Source: Actinocrinis sp035653575 (GTDB lineage Bacteria > Actinomycetota > Actinomycetes > Streptomycetales > Catenulisporaceae). Taken from it: a stretch of DNA of 64,000 nt. The notes under the pieces were generated by a model that saw only the letters and a list, made by a program, of their open reading frames with translations, searched no databases and was not told where the DNA came from. Shown in pieces: positions 27,571 through 36,622 of the stretch (positions are counted from its first letter, which is position 1; each line of letters opens with the position of its first letter). The stretch lies in assembly GCF_035653575.1 (NCBI RefSeq), contig NZ_DASRBQ010000168.1, forward strand, positions 1-64,000, written 5' to 3'. The position numbers and the translations under genes were made by a program.

Positions 27571-27588
27571 TCGTTGTCGATAACGATT
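27569..27588. promoter_or_regulatory. LacI-family operator in the divergent bxl-type promoter
   Basis: AATCGTTGTCGATAACGATT is a 20-base palindrome centred on TCGA, with 18 of 20 positions symmetric. The CpG centre and length are typical for LacI-family operators. It overlaps the -35 of the transporter operon on one strand and the predicted -35 of the lacI gene on the other, which suggests control of both by the adjacent regulator. Confidence 0.7.
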
Positions 27589-27602
27589 TACAACGCTATT
27601 CT
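27574..27602 (+). promoter_or_regulatory. Promoter of the lacI gene (predicted leaderless transcript)
   Basis: TTGTCG at 27574-27579, a 17-base spacer and TATTCT at 27597-27602 form a good sigma70-type promoter. The expected transcription start is at or within a base or two of the GTG at 27609. No Shine-Dalgarno is seen before that GTG, which agrees with a leaderless mRNA. Confidence 0.6.
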
Positions 27603-27608
27603 GGCCCG

Positions 27609-28613
27609 GTGCAGCCAAGCTCCCGCGTGACAATTCGCGACGTCGCCGCAGCAGCCGGCGTGTCGGTCGCGACCGTGTCCAAAGTCATCAACCAGCGCTA
27701 CGGCGTGTCGGCGGACACCTTCGCGCGGGTCCAGGCCGTGATCAACGAACTCGGCTACGAGGCCAGCCTCGTGGCGCAGAGCCTGCGCAATCACCGCACC
27801 AACGTCATCGGGATCCTGGTGGCGGACCTGGAGCCGTTCAGCACCGAACTACTCAAGGGGGCGGGCGACGCCATCCGCGGCACCGGCTTCGAACTAGTCG
27901 TCTATTCGGCCGGCGGGCGCACCAGCGACCACGTCGGCTGGGAGCGGCGCTATCTCTCCCGGCTGAGCGGCACCCTGGTGGACGGCGCGGTGCTGGTCAC
28001 CCCGACCGTGGTGGACGTGCAGTACGGAGCGCCTGTGGTCGCGGTCGACCCGCACACCGGGCACTCCGACCTGCCGACCATCGACTCGGACAACCTGCAC
28101 GGCGCGCGTCTGGCCACCGAACACCTGCTCGAGCTCGGGCACCGGCGCATCGCGCTGCTCGGCGGCCGGCCGGACCTGCAGTCCGCCCAGCTGCGCGAAC
28201 AAGGCTACCGCGAGGCGCTGACCGCGGCCGGGGTGCCGGTGGACGAGCGGCTGGTACAGGTCGGCGCCTATGACCCGGAGGTCTCGGTGAAGCCGGCCAG
28301 AGAGTTACTGAGTTCCCCCGATCGGCCTACCGCGGTGTTCGCGGCGAACGACCTGTCGGCGATCGCGACCATCGAGGTGGCCGAGGAGCTCGGGCTGCGT
28401 GTTCCCGAGGACCTTTCGATCGTCGGCTTCGACAACATCCCCGAATCGGTACTGAGCACTCCCCCGCTGACCACGGTCGAGCAGCCGATCCGCACGATGG
28501 GTCAGCGCGCGATCGAGGTCCTGGTCAAGCTGATCCGGGGGGAGAGCCCGCAGGAGACCCACATCACGCTCGCGACGCGGCTGGTCGTGCGCCAGTCCAC
28601 GCGTGCGCTGTGA
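27609..28613 (+). CDS. LacI-family transcriptional repressor, BxlR-like
   Basis: The GTG at 27609 gives a 334-residue LacI protein whose helix-turn-helix begins VTIRDVAAAAGVSVATVSKV, with the hinge RTNVIGILVADL near residue 60. The periplasmic-binding-like effector domain follows, with GTLVDGAVLVTP, GHRRIALLGGRP and SIVGFDNIPES. The upstream promoter places the transcript start at this GTG. It lies between the divergent transporter operon and a GH3 gene, so it most likely represses both and is released by a xylose-containing sugar. Confidence 0.9.
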   Translation: MQPSSRVTIRDVAAAAGVSVATVSKVINQRYGVSADTFARVQAVINELGYEASLVAQSLRNHRTNVIGILVADLEPFSTELLKGAGDAIRGTGFELVVYSAGGRTSDHVGWERRYLSRLSGTLVDGAVLVTPTVVDVQYGAPVVAVDPHTGHSDLPTIDSDNLHGARLATEHLLELGHRRIALLGGRPDLQSAQLREQGYREALTAAGVPVDERLVQVGAYDPEVSVKPARELLSSPDRPTAVFAANDLSAIATIEVAEELGLRVPEDLSIVGFDNIPESVLSTPPLTTVEQPIRTMGQRAIEVLVKLIRGESPQETHITLATRLVVRQSTRAL

Positions 28614-28700
28614 CCCTTCGCCGACCGGCGGCACAACCCAAAAGTAAAAGCTCTTGCTCGGACCATCGCTCTGTGCGCGTGAAGGACGGACGGACCGTAC

Positions 28701-31091
28701 GTGGCTATCGACGATCAACTGACCGCTGAGGTTTGGCGCGACCCCGCGGCCGAGGCCGGCGCGCGCGTCGGCGACCTGATGGCCCGGATGACGCTCCGGG
28801 AGAAGGTGGCCCAGCTCTACGGCGTGTGGGTGGGGATAGACAGCGCCGGGGGCGATGTGGCCCCGCACCAGCACGAGCTGGCCACGGCGCCGGCCGCCTG
28901 GGAGGAGCTGATCCGCGACGGGATCGGCCAGCTGACCCGGCCCTTCGGCACCAAACCGGTGGAGCCGCCGGCCGGCGCCGCGGCCCTGGCCCGCAGTCAG
29001 CGGCAGATCATGGCGGCCGGGCGCTTCGGCATCCCGGCCCTCGTGCACGAGGAGTGCCTGACCGGCTTGGCGGCCTGGCAGGCGACGGTTTTCCCGTCTC
29101 CGCTGTGCTGGGGGGCGAGCTTCGACCCGCAGCTGGTGGAGCGGATGGGCGCCCAGATCGGCCGCACGATGCGCGCGCTCGGCGTGCACCAGGGGCTCGC
29201 CCCGGTGCTCGACGTGAGCCGCGATCCGCGCTGGGGCCGCACCGAGGAGACCATCGGCGAGGATCCGTACCTGGTCGGCACCATCGGCGCCGCGTATGTG
29301 CGCGGAGTCGAGTCGGCCGGGATCATCTCCACGCTCAAGCACTTCGTCGGATACTCGGCCTCGCGCGGCGGCCGGAACCACGCCCCGGTCTCGATCGGCC
29401 GGCGTGAGATAGCCGACGTGCTGCTGCCGCCGTTCGAGATGGCGCTGCGGGCCGGCGCGCGTTCGGTGATGAATGCGTACACAGACATGGACGGGCTGCC
29501 AGCGGCGGCCGATCCGGAGCTCCTCAGCGACCTGCTGCGCGGCACCTACGGGTTCACCGGGACCCTGGTGTCCGACTACTTCGCGGTGACGTTCCTTCAG
29601 ATCGAGCACAACGTCGCCGGATCGGAGGGAGAGGCGGCGGCTCTGGCGCTGCGCGCCGGGATCGACGTCGAACTGCCGACGGTCCGGTGCTTCGGGCAGC
29701 CGCTGCTCGACGCGATCGAGGCGGGCGAGGTCGACGTCGCGCTGATCGACCGGGCGCTGGAGCGGGTGCTGCGGCAGAAATGCGAGCTCGGGCTGCTGGA
29801 CGCGGACTGGTCGCCGCAGGTGGCCGACGCCGAGGCGGTACGGCTCGACGACGACGAGTCGCGCGCGCTGGCCCGCGAGCTGGCCGAGCGCTCGATCGTG
29901 TTGCTGCACAACGAGGGCGCGCTGCCGCTGGCCGCCGGGAAGCGGATCGCGGTGGTCGGTCCGCGCGCGGACGAGGCGGGCGCGCTGATGGGCTGCTACT
30001 CCTTCCCGATGCACGTCGGCGTGCACCACCCGGAAGTGCCGATGGGCATCGAGGTCGCGACGGTGCTCGGCGCGCTGCGCGAGGACACCGCCGGGTATCA
30101 GATCTCGTACGCACAGGGCGTTCCGGTGCTCGGCGGGACCGACGAGGGCATCGCGGAAGCGGTCCGCGCGGCACGCGCCGCGGAGGTGTGCGTCGTGGTC
30201 CTGGGCGACAAGGCCGGCCTGTTCGGCGGCGGCACGTCGGGTGAGGGCTGCGACGCGACCGACCTGCGGCTGCCGGGCCGGCAGGAGGAGCTGCTCGAGG
30301 CGCTGCTGGAGACCGGCACCCCGGTGGTGCTGGTGCTGCTGGCGGGGCGGCCGTACGAGCTGTCCCGGCAGGCGGGCCGGCTGGCGGCCGTGGTGTGCGG
30401 CTTCTTCCCCGGCGAGGAGGGCGCGCACGCGATCGCCGATGTGCTCTCGGGCCGGGTCAACCCGTCCGGCCGGCTGCCGCTCACCTTCCCGACGGCCGAC
30501 GTGAATCAGCCCTCGACCTATCTGGCCGCGCCGATGGGCCACGCGAGCGGCGTCAGCAACATCGACCAGACACCGTTGTTCCCATTCGGGCACGGCCTGT
30601 CCTACGCCCCGGCGACCTGGGTCGGCGTCCAGGAGGCCGGGCCGCAGCGGACCTGGGCCACGGACGGGACGTACCGGGTGACGGTGGCGCTGCGCAACGA
30701 TCATCCGGTGCCGACCTCAGAGGTCGTACAGGTCTACCTGCACGACCCGGTGGCCGAGGTGGCGCGGCCGGTGCAGAAGCTGATCGCGGCGCCCCGCGTG
30801 GACTTGGCGCCCGGCGCGGAGCGGACGGTGACCATCGAGCTGCACGCGGACCTGACGGCATATACCGGCCGGGCCGGCGCGCGTCAGGTGGACCCGGGCG
30901 AGGTGGAGCTGCGCGTGGGCGCGTCGAGTGCGGACATTCGCAGCACCATGCGGCTGACGATGACCGGGGCGCGCCGCGAGGTCGGCTTCGACCGCGTCAT
31001 GGAGCCGACGGTGACCGTGACTGAGGGGATAAGCGGTGCGGAGCGCGCGGAAGTCCTGCAGAGCGGGAGCGTCCCGGCGCCGCGTGGCTGA
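28701..31091 (+). CDS. GH3 glycoside hydrolase, probable beta-xylosidase/beta-glucosidase (BxlA-like)
   Basis: The GTG at 28701 has AAGGACGGA upstream. The 796-residue product has the three usual GH3 parts: the N-terminal barrel with GIPALVHEECLTG and DVSRDPRWGRTEETIGEDPYL, the catalytic nucleophile D292 in TLVSDYFAV, the second domain with KRIAVVGPRADE, and a C-terminal fibronectin-III-like domain (FGHGLSYA onward). There is no signal peptide, so it acts in the cytosol on imported disaccharide. With the divergent transporter and LacI it forms a bxl-type uptake and cleavage unit. Confidence 0.9.
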   Translation: MAIDDQLTAEVWRDPAAEAGARVGDLMARMTLREKVAQLYGVWVGIDSAGGDVAPHQHELATAPAAWEELIRDGIGQLTRPFGTKPVEPPAGAAALARSQRQIMAAGRFGIPALVHEECLTGLAAWQATVFPSPLCWGASFDPQLVERMGAQIGRTMRALGVHQGLAPVLDVSRDPRWGRTEETIGEDPYLVGTIGAAYVRGVESAGIISTLKHFVGYSASRGGRNHAPVSIGRREIADVLLPPFEMALRAGARSVMNAYTDMDGLPAAADPELLSDLLRGTYGFTGTLVSDYFAVTFLQIEHNVAGSEGEAAALALRAGIDVELPTVRCFGQPLLDAIEAGEVDVALIDRALERVLRQKCELGLLDADWSPQVADAEAVRLDDDESRALARELAERSIVLLHNEGALPLAAGKRIAVVGPRADEAGALMGCYSFPMHVGVHHPEVPMGIEVATVLGALREDTAGYQISYAQGVPVLGGTDEGIAEAVRAARAAEVCVVVLGDKAGLFGGGTSGEGCDATDLRLPGRQEELLEALLETGTPVVLVLLAGRPYELSRQAGRLAAVVCGFFPGEEGAHAIADVLSGRVNPSGRLPLTFPTADVNQPSTYLAAPMGHASGVSNIDQTPLFPFGHGLSYAPATWVGVQEAGPQRTWATDGTYRVTVALRNDHPVPTSEVVQVYLHDPVAEVARPVQKLIAAPRVDLAPGAERTVTIELHADLTAYTGRAGARQVDPGEVELRVGASSADIRSTMRLTMTGARREVGFDRVMEPTVTVTEGISGAERAEVLQSGSVPAPRG

Positions 31092-31204
31092 CTCAGCACG
31101 ACCCGGCAGCAATCCGATCTGTGCTCCCCGCGGGCACGGACAGCCGGTACAGTCCTGCCCATGGTCTTGCCTACCCCTGGTTGTCGCTCCGAGCAGGTGC
31201 ATCC

Positions 31205-32053
31205 GTGACCAGAATTGACGCGCACCACCACCTCTGGGATCTGGCTCGGCGCGAGCAGGCCTGGCTCGACGGTCCCGAGCTGGCGTCGATCCGTCGGACC
31301 TTTGCGGTGGAAGACTTCGCGGCGGTGGCCGGGGGCGCCGGGATCGAGCTCGGCGTTCTGGTCCAAGTGCTGCCCGACGCCGACGAGACGCGCGAGTTTC
31401 TCGCTCTGGCCGCGGACTCGCAGCTGGTGGCCGGCGTCGTCGGCTGGACGGACCTGCCCGCGCCGGACGTGGCCGAGGCGTTGGCCTCGCTGCGCGAAGG
31501 TCCGGGCGGCGATCGGCTGGTCGGTATCCGGCACCTCGTGCAGGGCGAGGCCGACCCGCGATGGCTGTGCCGCGCCGACGTGCGCCGCGCCCTCGCCGCG
31601 ATCGGCGAGGCAGGGCTCTGCTACGACCTGCTGACGTACCCGCACCAGCTGCCCGCCGCGATCGAGACGGTGCGGGCGCTGCCGCAGCTGACCTTCGTGC
31701 TCGACCACCTGTCCAAGCCGCCGATCGCCTCGGGCGCATTAGAGCCGTGGGCCACGCTGTTGCGCGAGCTGGCCGGCGAACCGAACGTGTTCTGCAAACT
31801 GTCGGGTATGGTCACCGAGGCGAATCAGAGCTCGTGGACTGTATCCGACCTGCGCCCGTATGCGCGCGTCGCGCTCGACGCGTTCGGCCCCGACCGGTTG
31901 ATGTTCGGCTCGGATTGGCCGGTGTGCCTGCTCGCGGCCTCGTACGACGACGTCGCCGAGGCGGCGCGGGAGCTGACCGCACAGCTGTCCGAGGACGAGC
32001 GCGCGCAGGTCTTCGGCGGCGCCGCCGCGCGCGCGTACCGGCTGAAATTCTGA
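31205..32053 (+). CDS. Amidohydrolase-family lactonase-like protein (COG3618)
   Basis: The GTG at 31205 gives a 282-residue TIM-barrel amidohydrolase. It starts TRIDAHHHLWDL, the family's metal-binding HxH, then shows GIRHLVQGE, FVLDHLSKPPI with a conserved His-Asp-His region, FCKLSGMVTEA and LMFGSDWPVCLL with the catalytic aspartate. Members include L-fucono- and L-rhamnono-lactonases and 2-pyrone-4,6-dicarboxylate hydrolase. A sugar lactonase suits the neighbourhood, but the exact substrate is not known. It follows the GH3 gene by 113 bases. Confidence 0.85.
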   Translation: MTRIDAHHHLWDLARREQAWLDGPELASIRRTFAVEDFAAVAGGAGIELGVLVQVLPDADETREFLALAADSQLVAGVVGWTDLPAPDVAEALASLREGPGGDRLVGIRHLVQGEADPRWLCRADVRRALAAIGEAGLCYDLLTYPHQLPAAIETVRALPQLTFVLDHLSKPPIASGALEPWATLLRELAGEPNVFCKLSGMVTEANQSSWTVSDLRPYARVALDAFGPDRLMFGSDWPVCLLAASYDDVAEAARELTAQLSEDERAQVFGGAAARAYRLKF

Positions 32054-32247
32054 ACCCGCGAAAACTTATCATCAGCCTTCTACAAAGCCGAGTTTCTCTC
32101 GAATAACCGTTTCGAGCGCACTTCCACGCACGTCACAGGCCATGGCGTACTTCTCGCGCGCCCCCGTTTCCGCCTGGTTGTGACACCGGTGTTTCCTTAT
32201 CGTCAACGCTGACCAGAGCCCTTACTCAGGGTTCGAATTTCGCGAGA

Positions 32248-32267
32248 GCGGCGGCTTGCGCCGCCGC
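32248..32267 (+). promoter_or_regulatory. RBS-proximal hairpin before the choice-of-anchor P gene
   Basis: GCGGCGGC (32248-32255), a TTGC loop and GCCGCCGC (32260-32267) form a perfect 8-pair stem. It ends about 4 bases before the GGGGG ribosome-binding site (32271-32275) of the GTG start at 32282. It may modulate translation or mRNA stability. Further upstream, ACACCGGTGT (32183-32192) is a 10-base palindrome that could bind a regulator. Confidence 0.4.
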
Positions 32268-32281
32268 ACTGGGGGTGTCAT

Positions 32282-34339
32282 GTGATTCAACGATGGAGTA
32301 GGTCACGTCTCGGCGGCCGGCTCGCCGCGCTGCTCGCCGCCGCGCTCGCGCTGATCGGGGTGGTGGCGCTGCCCGCCGCCCCGGCCTTCGCGGCGGCCAA
32401 CGTGCAGGTCTTCGTCGGCTACGCCGACAACCTGCGTGCGAACCCGGCCAATTTCCCGACCCCGTGGGACGGTTCGCCGTCAGTCGACTTCGCCGGCTGC
32501 ACGCCGAACTGCACCTTCGACGCGGGTGCGGTGCGGCTCGTCAACAACGCGCCGATCGCGGTGACCGTGGACTCGGTGATCGTGAAGGTGAGCACCTGCA
32601 CCTGGGACATCTGGCCGCACGGCACGGTGCTGCAGCCGGGCGAGCAGCTGATCGTCACGCAGACCACGACGGTCGCGGCGGCCACCTGCGGCGGGACCAG
32701 CGGCGCGTTCGACACCTCGGATGTCGGGGTGAACGGCGCCGGGACGACCTGCACCCCGGACGGGGTGATCCCCGAGATCGACACGACGATCGACGGCGTG
32801 GCCAGCGCCTTCCAGGACACCGGCCAGGTGCTCAACACCGGCGGGGTGGACCGCGCGGCGTGCGCCGGCGGACCCAACGAGTCGCAGCAGTGGTCGTCGG
32901 TCGGCACCCAGTCGTGCCCGGGTTCGGTGTTGTCGCTCGCGCCCGCGACACAGACCGACGCGGTCGGTTCGTCGGCGAGCGTCACCGCGCACCTCGCCAA
33001 CAGCTGCGGCACCGCGTTGCAGGGAGCGAAGATCGACTTCGCCGTGCAGAACGGCCCCAACGCCGGAAAGACCGGTAGTGGGACCACCGACCAGAACGGT
33101 GACGCGGTGTTCAGTTACACCGGCGCCGCCACCGGTACCGACACGGACGTTGCGAGCACCACGAACCCGGCCGGCACCATCACCTCGAACACGGTCAGCG
33201 TGGTGTGGCAGAAGCGGACGTCGTCGCTGTCCATCACCGGCGGCGCGGCGACCGGCGACTACAACGATCCGGCGAGCGTCGCCGCGACCTTGACCGACGA
33301 GCTCGGTCCGGTCGCGGGGCAGACCGTGACGTTCACGCTGAACGGCGCGGAGACCTGCTCGGCGGTGACCAACGGCAGCGGCGTCGCCTCGTGCCCGATC
33401 ACACCGCAGGAGGCGGCGGGGCCGTATCCGCTCACTGCTTCCTTCGCGGGCAGCGCCACCGACCTCGGCTCGACCGCGACGGCGACGTTCACCGTGACGC
33501 ACGAGGAAACGACGACCACGTACACCGGCCCGGCCAAGGCCGCGAACGGCGCGCCGCTCACCCTTTCCGGAGTGCTGAAGGAGGACGGCACGGCGCCGAT
33601 CTCCGGACGCACGCTGACCTTCACGCTCGGCTCCGGCGGCTCGGCGCAGTCCTGCTCCGGCACGACGGACGCCACCGGCTCGGCCTCCTGCACCATCGCC
33701 TCGGTGAATCAGCCGGCTGCGACGACCACCGTGCCGGTCACGGCGGCGTTCGCCGGTGACGCCTATTACCAGCCCTCCTCGGCCACTGCGACACTGAAGT
33801 TCCAGTACCTGACCGGCCGTGCCTTCGGCCTGTCCTCCAGCGGACTGGTCGGCATCTCGCCGGTGCCGGACACCGGTCCGATCGCGACGGCGGCGGCAGG
33901 CACCTTCGGCCCGCCATGCGTCGTCCGGATCAGTGGTCTGATCGCGGCGGACACGCTGTGCGCGAAGGTGGTCACCTCGCTGAACCCGGGCACGTCGGCG
34001 GCCTCGGCCTCGGTGCAGGACGCGACGATCGGCGTGATCGGAGTGCCGGTGATCAAGGTCGGCCTGGTGCAGACCTCCTCGACGACGACCTGCGCGGGCT
34101 CGTCCGGGGACGCCACGGTCACCTCGCTGAGCGTCGGCGGGATCCCGGTGAACGTGAACCTGCATCCGGGTGCGAATACGACGGTCAACGTGCTCGGCGT
34201 CACGATCATCCTCAACGAGCAGAGCGCCGTGCCCGGCGCCGATCAGGGGCTGACCGTGAACGCGGTGCACATCAAGGTGCTCGGTCTGCTCGACGTCGTC
34301 CTCGCGTCGTCGACCAGTGACATCCACAACTGCAACTAG
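32282..34339 (+). CDS. Secreted choice-of-anchor P-type protein with Ig-like repeats
   Basis: The 685-residue product has a clear signal peptide (basic start, LAALLAAALALIGVVAL, cleavage near APAFAAA). Next come a cysteine-containing N-terminal domain (about 40-230), two or three Big_3/Ig-like repeats (about 230-510, with VTAHLANSCGTALQGAKIDF and TFTLNGAETCSAVTNGSGVA), and a C-terminal domain (about 515-685) that fits the choice-of-anchor P family: AFGLSSSGLVGISPVPD, IILNEQSAVPG and LTVNAVHIKVLG. It is probably a cell-surface structural or adhesion protein. No LPXTG or membrane anchor is seen. Confidence 0.75.
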   Translation: MIQRWSRSRLGGRLAALLAAALALIGVVALPAAPAFAAANVQVFVGYADNLRANPANFPTPWDGSPSVDFAGCTPNCTFDAGAVRLVNNAPIAVTVDSVIVKVSTCTWDIWPHGTVLQPGEQLIVTQTTTVAAATCGGTSGAFDTSDVGVNGAGTTCTPDGVIPEIDTTIDGVASAFQDTGQVLNTGGVDRAACAGGPNESQQWSSVGTQSCPGSVLSLAPATQTDAVGSSASVTAHLANSCGTALQGAKIDFAVQNGPNAGKTGSGTTDQNGDAVFSYTGAATGTDTDVASTTNPAGTITSNTVSVVWQKRTSSLSITGGAATGDYNDPASVAATLTDELGPVAGQTVTFTLNGAETCSAVTNGSGVASCPITPQEAAGPYPLTASFAGSATDLGSTATATFTVTHEETTTTYTGPAKAANGAPLTLSGVLKEDGTAPISGRTLTFTLGSGGSAQSCSGTTDATGSASCTIASVNQPAATTTVPVTAAFAGDAYYQPSSATATLKFQYLTGRAFGLSSSGLVGISPVPDTGPIATAAAGTFGPPCVVRISGLIAADTLCAKVVTSLNPGTSAASASVQDATIGVIGVPVIKVGLVQTSSTTTCAGSSGDATVTSLSVGGIPVNVNLHPGANTTVNVLGVTIILNEQSAVPGADQGLTVNAVHIKVLGLLDVVLASSTSDIHNCN

Positions 34340-34358
34340 CCACTATCGCGGGATGGGA

Positions 34359-34420
34359 GCCCGGCCGGGTGCTTGCCGCCCGGCCGGGCATCGCGCTGCC
34401 CGACAAGGCGTTGTCCGGCA
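34359..34420. terminator. Two hairpins between convergent genes
   Basis: GCCCGGCCGGG (34359-34369) and CCCGGCCGGGC (34379-34389) make a perfect 11-pair stem with a 9-base loop. A second stem follows at 34397-34420 (TGCCCGACAA, loop GGCG, TTGTCCGGCA, one mismatch). They sit between the surface-protein gene and the convergent alcohol dehydrogenase gene and should terminate both transcripts. Confidence 0.7.
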
Positions 34421-34446
34421 AGCCGAAACGCGGCACGGAGCGCACG

Positions 34447-35493
34447 TCAATCGACCAGCACGGCGACGCCGGTTACCCGGTCGGCGGCCAGATCGGCAAG
34501 GGCCTGATCCGCGTGAGCCATCGAATAGCGGGTCACGGCGATGCGCGGCCGAGCGGTCTCGGCCGCCGCGAACAGGTCCCTGCCGTCCTCGCGGGTGTTG
34601 GCTGTGACGCTGCGCAAGGTGCGCTCTTGGAATACGTGCTTCTCGTAATTGAGCGACGGGATGTCGCTCAGATGGATGCCCGCGATGGAGAGCGTGCCGC
34701 CGCGGTCGAGTGCGGCGAGGGCGACCGGGACCAGATCGCCGACCGGGGCGAACAGGATCGCCGCGTCGAGTGGTTCCGGGGGCGCGTCGTAGGCCCCTGC
34801 CGCCGAGGCCGCGCCGAGGTCGAGCGCGAGTTGCCGGGCCTCGGCGGAGCGGGTCAGCACATGGACCGTGGCCCCCGCGTGGACGGCGAGCTGCGCGGTC
34901 AGGTGCGCCGAGGCGCCGAAGCCGTAGATGCCCAGGCGGCCGCCGGGCGGCAGCTCGGCCCGCTTCAGCGCGCGGTATCCGATGATCCCGGCGCACAGCA
35001 GCGGCGCGAGCTCCTCCGCCGGCGGCTCGCTCGGCAGCCGATACACGTAGTGCGCGTTCGCGACCGCGTAGGGCGCGTAGCCGCCGTCGAGGTCCCAGCC
35101 GGTGTATCGCGAATGAGGGCACAGATTCTCGTTGCCGCGTTCGCAGTACTCGCACACGCCGCAGGTCCAGGCGAGCCAGGCGATGCCGACCCGCTCGCCG
35201 AGGGCGAACCCGGCGACCTGCGCGCCCATCGCGACGATCCGTCCGACGACTTCGTGCCCTGGTGTGCACTGGGGCCGGCGCGGCGGCAGGTCGCCCTCGG
35301 CCAGGTGCAGATCGGTGCGGCACACGCCGCAGGCCTCGACGCGCACCAGCAGCTCATGCGGCGCCGGTTCGGGCACCGCGCGGCGGACCCTGCGCAGCGG
35401 GCGGCCGGCCATCGGCCCCGGATCCTGCACGATCCAGGCGTCCATCTCCTGCGGGATCGAGCTCGACTCCTGCGCCGCGGAGCTGCCGCTCAC
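34447..35493 (-). CDS. Zinc-dependent alcohol dehydrogenase (MDR family)
   Basis: The GTG at 35493 overlaps the upstream stop (GTGA); an in-frame ATG (MDAWIVQDPGP) sixteen codons later is the alternative start. The 348-residue product has the catalytic zinc site (CGVCRTDLH, TPGHEVVGRIV), the structural zinc cysteines in CGVCEYCERGNENLC and the Rossmann GIYGFGASAHL. It should oxidise an alcohol with NAD(P). Coupling to the MEDS/anti-sigma-like gene is unusual and suggests a shared stress or redox role. The substrate is unknown. Confidence 0.88.
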   Translation of the reverse strand: MSGSSAAQESSSIPQEMDAWIVQDPGPMAGRPLRRVRRAVPEPAPHELLVRVEACGVCRTDLHLAEGDLPPRRPQCTPGHEVVGRIVAMGAQVAGFALGERVGIAWLAWTCGVCEYCERGNENLCPHSRYTGWDLDGGYAPYAVANAHYVYRLPSEPPAEELAPLLCAGIIGYRALKRAELPPGGRLGIYGFGASAHLTAQLAVHAGATVHVLTRSAEARQLALDLGAASAAGAYDAPPEPLDAAILFAPVGDLVPVALAALDRGGTLSIAGIHLSDIPSLNYEKHVFQERTLRSVTANTREDGRDLFAAAETARPRIAVTRYSMAHADQALADLAADRVTGVAVLVD

Positions 35494-36467
35494 GCCTTCT
35501 CCCCGCCGTGGCCGTCCGGAAGGTCCATGTGCAAGCGGATGCAGGTGCCCCACGTCAGCTCGGAGCGGATCTCGACCAAGTCGCACAGCTGGTGCACGAA
35601 CCACAGTCCGCAGCCGCCGATCTGGTTGGACGCGGGCCGCACCCGGCCGACCATCGGGTCCTTGATCACCCCGGCGTCCCGGAACTCGCACACCAGCGCG
35701 CCGTCCTCGACCCAGACGCGCAGGGTACCTTTGCCGCCGCCGTGCCGGATGCTGTTGGACGCGACTTCGGTGACCGCCAGCATCAGGTCACGGGTCCGGT
35801 CGGCGGACAGGTGCTGTGAAAGAGCCCAATCGGTGACGATTTCACGCAGCGTCGTCAGATCGTGGATCGTGTACTGCTTCTCGTCGTATGGACCGCGTGG
35901 CTCCGCGAACTGCGCGAACGCGTACGGTCTGGGCGTGTAATGCTCCGCGACGGTGATCGCGGCTCCGTCCCACACCAGCGGATGGGAGCGCACAAGTGCC
36001 TCAGTGGCCGCCTCCGACTGACCGACCGTGTCATACGGGCAGAGCAGCGACCACGCAGGGGTCCCCGCGAACGCCACGTTGAGCAGCCACTCGTGGTACT
36101 GCAACTCAGACAGTCGCGCGGCGCTGCGACCGCTCCACACGGACTCTCCGATGCCGTGTACCGCACCGGCGTCGCTGTGCTGGTCGATCCACTCCCGCCA
36201 GGCCGGGATCAGCCGGCCCGGGTTGGTGCCGAGAGCCGTGAGATCCATGAACGCCACCGAGTCGCCCTCGCGCAGGTAGCCGCGCAGCAGGTCGCAACGG
36301 TCCTCGGGGGCGCAGATCACGACGCTGGCGTCGGCGGCGCGCGCCTCGTCGACGTAGGCCAGCACCCCGTCGAGATATTCCTCGGTGCCGGCGTACGGAT
36401 AGAGCATGTGACGCAGGCCGGCGGCATCAGCGGCAGGCTGTTCGGAGGGAACGGGTGCGGCACTCAC
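35490..36467 (-). CDS. MEDS-domain protein with anti-sigma-type histidine kinase-like ATPase domain
   Basis: The GTG at 36467 has AGGAG nine bases upstream. The 325-residue product has an N-terminal MEDS/DcmR-type sensory domain (about 15-185: HMLYPYAGTEEYLDGVLAYVDEA, then SVVICAPED). The C-terminal part is an RsbW-like HATPase (about 195-320), with LMLAVTEVASNSIRHGG as the N box and GGCGLWFVHQLCDLVEI as the G box. There is no phospho-acceptor histidine domain, so it probably binds an anti-anti-sigma or sigma partner and responds to a small ligand. Confidence 0.83.
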   Translation of the reverse strand: MSAAPVPSEQPAADAAGLRHMLYPYAGTEEYLDGVLAYVDEARAADASVVICAPEDRCDLLRGYLREGDSVAFMDLTALGTNPGRLIPAWREWIDQHSDAGAVHGIGESVWSGRSAARLSELQYHEWLLNVAFAGTPAWSLLCPYDTVGQSEAATEALVRSHPLVWDGAAITVAEHYTPRPYAFAQFAEPRGPYDEKQYTIHDLTTLREIVTDWALSQHLSADRTRDLMLAVTEVASNSIRHGGGKGTLRVWVEDGALVCEFRDAGVIKDPMVGRVRPASNQIGGCGLWFVHQLCDLVEIRSELTWGTCIRLHMDLPDGHGGEKA

Positions 36468-36622
36468 GGCGAGGTCTCCTGCGCCATTGTCACCACGTCC
36501 TGGCCGCCCGAGGTTGCAGAGCGAGGCGCCAGGCCCGCGCCGCTGGCGCGGCTTGCGGGCCGCCGGGTGGCCGCCCGGCCGAGCGCCGAGTCGAAAATCG
36601 ACCATAGCGCACCGGACGCCGC

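Noticed and set aside
26172..27608. Upstream extension of the lacI frame
   Set aside because: The extension is antisense to the binding-protein gene; the LacI helix-turn-helix begins a few residues after the GTG at 27609, and a promoter sits in the extension.
28305..30704. 799-codon minus-strand frame opposite GH3
   Set aside because: Shadow frame; no domain, and the GH3 reading is complete with its catalytic residues.
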